From Anaerolineae bacterium (lineage in GTDB: Bacteria > Chloroflexota > Anaerolineae > Epilineales > JAHCIE01): a stretch of 53,353 bases of DNA. Positions 50,456-53,353 of the stretch are shown here, one piece after another (position 1 is the first letter of the stretch; the number at the start of each line of letters is the position of its first letter). Position numbers and translations under genes: made by a program. Below the pieces are notes generated by a model. That model saw nothing but the letters and a program-made list of their open reading frames with translations. It was not told the DNA's origin and did no database searches. The DNA is taken from positions 1 through 53,353 of the forward strand of contig JAHCIP010000005.1 of NCBI GenBank assembly GCA_026129165.1, written 5' to 3'.

Positions 50456-51522
50456 ACCGATTATGCGAAAAGCTCCTTGATGGCCAGGAGGCGGCGAGCG
50501 AGCAAGGCATTGAGATAGATGCCGAGCGTATAGGCAGTGACAATGCCAACGAGGCGTTTGGCTAGACCGATGTCGGTCTTAGCGCCCGGCTGCTCGATGT
50601 GCATGTGACCCGCTAACTGGGAGAAGACCGTCTCGATCAAGGGACGAAACGTCTTCAACGCCCAGGCTTCGAGCGGGGTGTTCTGCACATGCTGGTTGGA
50701 GCGACGGTAGGTCAACAGCCAGACGTGCTGGTTCTCGGCCAAGGCAGCACGTTTGGGGTCAGAGACGAAGCCTTTATCGCCTAAGGCCAGGATGTCGTGG
50801 CTCTCGTCGAGTAGGTCCATGAGGGTGTGGACATCATGGGGCCGCGCCGAGAACAGCTCATAGACATCCGGGATGCCTTGCGGGGTGATGAGCATGCCCA
50901 GCTTGAAGCCATAATACTTCAGCTGCTTGCTGGCACAGTAGCCGCCATCGGCCCGCTGGAAGCCGTTACCGCGCCCCGCTCGAGCGTGACGGTCAGCCAC
51001 CGGGATGGGCAGCGTGTCGAGGATGCGGATGTCCTCATAGTCGACCCCCAAGCTCGCCCGCAGGTGACGCCGAAAGCGTTCGATGAGCGGCAGGGCCGTG
51101 CGGATGCGATGCCACAGCCGACTTTGGTCGGGCAGCTTGTCAAAGTAGGCGCGGTAGTGACGCTGGACTTCCCGCAGGATTTCAGTCTCGCCGCGCTTGC
51201 CCGTCAGATGCATGAGCATGTCGAGTTTCAAGATCGTGCTATCGGAATACGTCTTGGGCCGTCCTGGCCCCGACCGGGCGGCCAGATGAGTACAGAACTG
51301 GTCAATGACGGCGAACAGGAGGTGACACAGCCGCTCCTGCGTCAGCCCCTCGCTCTGGATTGTCGCTACGAGTGAGTCGATGTATGCTTGGCTTGGTAGT
51401 GGGGTCTCCATCGCGGAGGTCTCCTTGGTTGGGTGTGGTAACCCTAAGGGTACTCGCGTTGATACCCCACTGCCAACTCTACCGCTTATCCTCTGTCTGC
51501 CCTTCTATTTCGCATAATCGGT
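50456..51522 (-). mobile_element. IS982-type insertion sequence, complete
   Basis: 15-bp perfect terminal inverted repeats (ACCGATTATGCGAAA at 50456-50470 and its complement at 51508-51522) flank a single intact transposase gene. The element is 1067 bp. TCAGCA occurs directly on both sides (50450-50455 and 51523-51528), compatible with a 6-bp target duplication, although the flanking DNA is itself repetitive. It sits inside a heptad repeat and separates the DHS-like gene from the arginine decarboxylase gene. Confidence 0.9.
50461..51411 (-). CDS. IS982-family transposase
   Basis: The 316-residue protein shows DDE features: ILDTLPIPVADRH with the first Asp, LALGDKGFVSDPK with the second, and RPLIETVFSQLAGH with the Glu. 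The YCASKQLKYYGFKLGMLIT segment is typical of IS982. Its stop codon TAA lies within the left terminal repeat. The gene is intact, so the element may still be active. Confidence 0.93.
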   Translation of the reverse strand: METPLPSQAYIDSLVATIQSEGLTQERLCHLLFAVIDQFCTHLAARSGPGRPKTYSDSTILKLDMLMHLTGKRGETEILREVQRHYRAYFDKLPDQSRLWHRIRTALPLIERFRRHLRASLGVDYEDIRILDTLPIPVADRHARAGRGNGFQRADGGYCASKQLKYYGFKLGMLITPQGIPDVYELFSARPHDVHTLMDLLDESHDILALGDKGFVSDPKRAALAENQHVWLLTYRRSNQHVQNTPLEAWALKTFRPLIETVFSQLAGHMHIEQPGAKTDIGLAKRLVGIVTAYTLGIYLNALLARRLLAIKELFA

Positions 51523-51550
51523 TCAGCACTCAGCACTCAGCACTCAGCAC
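51523..51550. repeat. Four exact tandem heptads TCAGCAC
   Basis: TCAGCAC is repeated four times without error, ending one base before the stop codon of the arginine decarboxylase gene. It continues the repeat interrupted by the IS element. Confidence 0.9.
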
Positions 51551-52096
51551 TTAGAGAAGAACCGCGGCGGTAATCACGGTGGTCCAGCGGCCCTGCTCGT
51601 CGCCGACGGCGGAAATGGCAATGGACGTGGTATCGACGATGTGGCCGCCGACGCGGTACTGTTCGCGGCGTTCCAGGTAGTCGCGGTCCAGGTCAAAGGG
51701 GACGCCCAGGACGGTCGCCAACATGCCGGCGGCCAGGTCCTCGGCGTAGTCGCCCGCTTCCTGCTCGGTCTGGCCGAAGGAGTGATGCTCAGACAGATAG
51801 CCGTACATATTCGGGTCGGCGGGCAGGGAGACGCCGATGGAGGCGGTGACGACGCGGCGCGGTTCATTGCTCGCCTGCTCCGACAGCACCACGAATACAA
51901 CCTCGCCCGGCTCGACGGCCATCAGCCCTTGCTCGCGGGGAATGATGCGGCAGCCAGGAGGAAAGATTGAGGAGACGCGCACCAGGTTCAAATGGGCGAT
52001 ACCTGCGTCTCGCAACGCCATCTCGAAACTCGTGAGCTTCTCACGGTGGACACCGACGCCCCGAGTCAGGAACAGCTTGCGGGGGACAAATCGCAT
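51551..52096 (-). CDS. Pyruvoyl-dependent arginine decarboxylase
   Basis: The 181-residue proenzyme contains RVSSIFPPGCRIIP, where the Ser-Ser junction is the self-cleavage site that forms the pyruvoyl group. Later segments ASIGVSLPADPNMYGYLSEHH and DTTSIAISAV also match. It converts arginine to agmatine. ATG 52096 follows AAGGAG; an in-frame GTG at 52123 sits before it and is disfavoured. It was probably the first gene of an operon with the DHS-like protein and agmatinase, now interrupted by an IS element. A structured leader (52140-52252) lies upstream. Confidence 0.93.
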   Translation of the reverse strand: MRFVPRKLFLTRGVGVHREKLTSFEMALRDAGIAHLNLVRVSSIFPPGCRIIPREQGLMAVEPGEVVFVVLSEQASNEPRRVVTASIGVSLPADPNMYGYLSEHHSFGQTEQEAGDYAEDLAAGMLATVLGVPFDLDRDYLERREQYRVGGHIVDTTSIAISAVGDEQGRWTTVITAAVLL

Positions 52097-52136
52097 TTTA
52101 GGTAGCTCCTTCTGAAATTGCACGCAGGCACGGTGC

Positions 52137-52252
52137 GGGGTGGAAACGCCGGTTCACGCGCCTAGACATTTAGGAAACCCGCCCCCCGACGGGGAAACGG
52201 GTTTCGTGGACTCAAGGAACCACGCCCTCAGATGAGTGGGCCGGGCTTTTTT
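52137..52252. other. Structured RNA candidate in the gap upstream of the arginine decarboxylase gene
   Basis: Read on the plus strand, GGTTCACG (52151-52158) can pair with CGTG (52205-52208) and GAACC (52217-52221). AAACCCG (52175-52181) pairs with CGGGTTT (52198-52204), and CGTGG/CCACG (52205-52209/52220-52224) can form a competing hairpin. A plus-strand T-run (52247-52252) follows a GC-rich stem. It might be a small plus-strand RNA, or on the minus strand the leader of the decarboxylase mRNA. No known class was recognised. Confidence 0.4.
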
Positions 52253-52303
52253 ACCCGTGAATCATGCCCTCATATCGGGCCTGTGTCAAGTTAGGGGGAG
52301 GGG

Positions 52304-52380
52304 CTCGCGCCCGACCTAACCCCCCTGCCCCCCTTCCCTACGAAGGAAGGGGGCGTCGGACGGGCGAGGCAACCTCGCCC
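52304..52380. repeat. GC-rich intergenic palindromes
   Basis: ACCTAACCCCCCTGCCCCCC (52301-52330 region) starts a copy of the repeat also seen at 41930-42018. CCCCCTTCC (52329-52337) pairs with GGAAGGGGG (52345-52353), and GGGCGAGG (52362-52369) pairs with CCTCGCCC (52373-52380). Together they fill the gap before the stop of the next gene. Confidence 0.75.
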
Positions 52381-53100
52381 CTACTCCCCCCGGCTATTGC
52401 GAATGACCACGTTCTTGTAGCCAACGGTCAGCAGAATGCGACGCAATTCTTGGCCCGCCTTCTCCTCGGCCAGGCGCAGGATGTCGCGGTCCAGGGACAG
52501 CGTCTGCGCGCTCAGGCGGGTCTTCTGTTGGGCCTCGCCGAGCATGACGCCGCCGTGGTCCTCGCAGCCGGGCAGCAGCGAGGGCGGCTTCTGCTCGGCG
52601 ACGATGCGGCTGTTGACCTCGTCGCGCTCGATGCCGAGTAACTCCGCTTGGGGTAGCGTGATGGTCACGGTCGCCAGGTCAGGCAGGCCGTCGTTGGTCA
52701 CGCTGACCTGGGCCGGCGTGATACGCGCCAGGTCAATGCCGGCCTTGACGTTGTAGTAGGCCAGGTAGGTCAGCTTCTCGGTGCACACGCCACGGATGCC
52801 GCTTACCCGCGTCACGTCGGTATCGGTGGCGATGTTCATGGTGATGGTCTGGAGTTTAGCCTCGGCCTGGATGGCGTTGAGCACCGAAGGGCCGGTCCTG
52901 ACCGTCGGCGTGACGGTCGGCGACGGCCCGAACAGGGACGGAACGAGGCCGGTGAGCGGATTACCGCCCACACCCAACAGACCAATGCCCGCCACCACGA
53001 GGCCGATAACCATGCCAATCAGCAGAGTGATCCCAGCGAGGCCGAGGGTACAGCCTTGCCGGACCGCCCCGCCTCTCTCTTCATCGTTTGAATAAGTCAT
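52381..53100 (-). CDS. DUF4230 membrane-anchored protein
   Basis: The 239-residue protein has one N-terminal transmembrane helix (residues 15-45, LGLAGITLLIGMVIGLVVAGI) and a DUF4230-like domain. Recognisable stretches are AIQAEAKLQTITMNIATDTDVTRV, KLTYLAYYNVKAGIDLARIT, TITLPQAELLGIERDEVNSRIV and LAEEKAGQELRRILLTVGYKNVVI. The function of the family is unknown. It stands alone on the minus strand and ends in a GC-rich repeat region. Confidence 0.8.
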   Translation of the reverse strand: MTYSNDEERGGAVRQGCTLGLAGITLLIGMVIGLVVAGIGLLGVGGNPLTGLVPSLFGPSPTVTPTVRTGPSVLNAIQAEAKLQTITMNIATDTDVTRVSGIRGVCTEKLTYLAYYNVKAGIDLARITPAQVSVTNDGLPDLATVTITLPQAELLGIERDEVNSRIVAEQKPPSLLPGCEDHGGVMLGEAQQKTRLSAQTLSLDRDILRLAEEKAGQELRRILLTVGYKNVVIRNSRGE

Positions 53101-53206
53101 ACCGCTACCCTTTTGCGCCCCTGCACCGACCGGCCTAAAATTAAACTACCCTCTCTTGCAGTCTCCAGCAGTCTTCGGTAGACTGTCCTATCATAAGGAG
53201 TTTGCC

Positions 53207-53353
53207 ATGACCGTTCACTGCCGCACGGCTCGGCTCCGCCTTCTGCTTCTAATTCCCCTCGTTATCCTCCTGGCCCTCGCCCCATCGGCCTCGTCGCCGC
53301 CGGCCCTGGCCGACCACACCCCCACGCCGACGAGTGTCGCGGTGGCCGGCAGC
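53207..53353 (+). CDS. Secreted protein, N-terminal fragment (possible starch-active enzyme)
   Basis: Forty-nine codons are visible before the window ends. ATG 53207 follows AAGGAG at 6 bases. The N-terminus is a long signal peptide (RLRLLLLIPLVILLALAPSASSPPALA), followed by DHTPTPTSVAVAGS. In Chloroflexota this type of start (TPTSV-AGS) is found in pullulanase or alpha-amylase-type glycoside hydrolases, but that is from memory and only 14 mature residues are visible. Confidence 0.55.
   Translation, partial: MTVHCRTARLRLLLLIPLVILLALAPSASSPPALADHTPTPTSVAVAGS

Noticed and set aside
52137-52252. Guanidine (ykkC-type) riboswitch or 6S RNA
   Set aside because: The conserved core sequences of these classes were not found; only general hairpins are visible, so it is reported as unclassified.

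Overview
The window is a GC-rich, densely coding chromosomal stretch. It most likely comes from a member of the Chloroflexota (Anaerolineae/Caldilineae-like), probably from a metagenome assembly. That placement is inferred from gene style: an LPXTG-type tail without an obvious Gram-positive context, a pyruvoyl arginine decarboxylase with a DHS-like protein and agmatinase, many palindromic intergenic repeats, and an SigK/RskA-type sigma pair. No rRNA, tRNA, CRISPR array or phage gene was seen. The first gene (prkA) runs off the left edge and a secreted-protein gene runs off the right edge.

Layout. 1-4648: prkA, a DUF444 VWA gene and spoVR, the classic stress kinase operon. 4800-6904 (minus): ECF sigma factor, RskA-like anti-sigma factor and a CHRD-like LPXTG-type surface protein. 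7225-11153 (minus): a secreted beta-domain protein, an ATP-grasp enzyme and a Gfo/Idh oxidoreductase. 11302-16453 (plus): a metal-homeostasis locus with a Fur-box/promoter, a Fur-family regulator, a ZnuA-like binding protein, ABC ATPase, permease, a CobW GTPase, and ribosomal protein L28 behind a leader hairpin. 16558-24439: aldolase, membrane proteins, a cyclase, two TIM-barrel proteins and a conserved membrane protein. 24452-27903 (minus): a PfkB sugar kinase and a membrane-anchored subtilase. 27969-32751 (plus): two O-antigen-ligase-like proteins that share an inserted beta-domain, plus a flippase. 32781-38506 (plus): a secreted protein, a frameshifted DUF3500 lipoprotein, a TPR protein, a NicO metal exporter and a ferric-reductase-like cytochrome. 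Three of these carry the same 37-nt promoter element.

38604-48123 (minus) is the most unusual block. It is a tightly overlapping seven-gene operon of three B12-binding-type radical SAM proteins, two methyltransferases, one glycosyltransferase and a nucleotidyltransferase-glycosyltransferase fusion, and looks like an undescribed envelope-glycan or lipid biosynthesis cluster. 48216-52096 (minus) is a polyamine cluster (pyruvoyl arginine decarboxylase, DHS-like protein, agmatinase) split by a complete IS982-type insertion.

The DNA between genes is as notable as the genes. Several gaps consist of divergent repeats with a strict 7-bp period. A 49-bp structured palindrome occurs once in a 5' leader and once in frame inside the subtilase gene. 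GC-rich intergenic-type repeats also appear to be translated inside a methyltransferase and in the linker of the fused glycosyltransferase.
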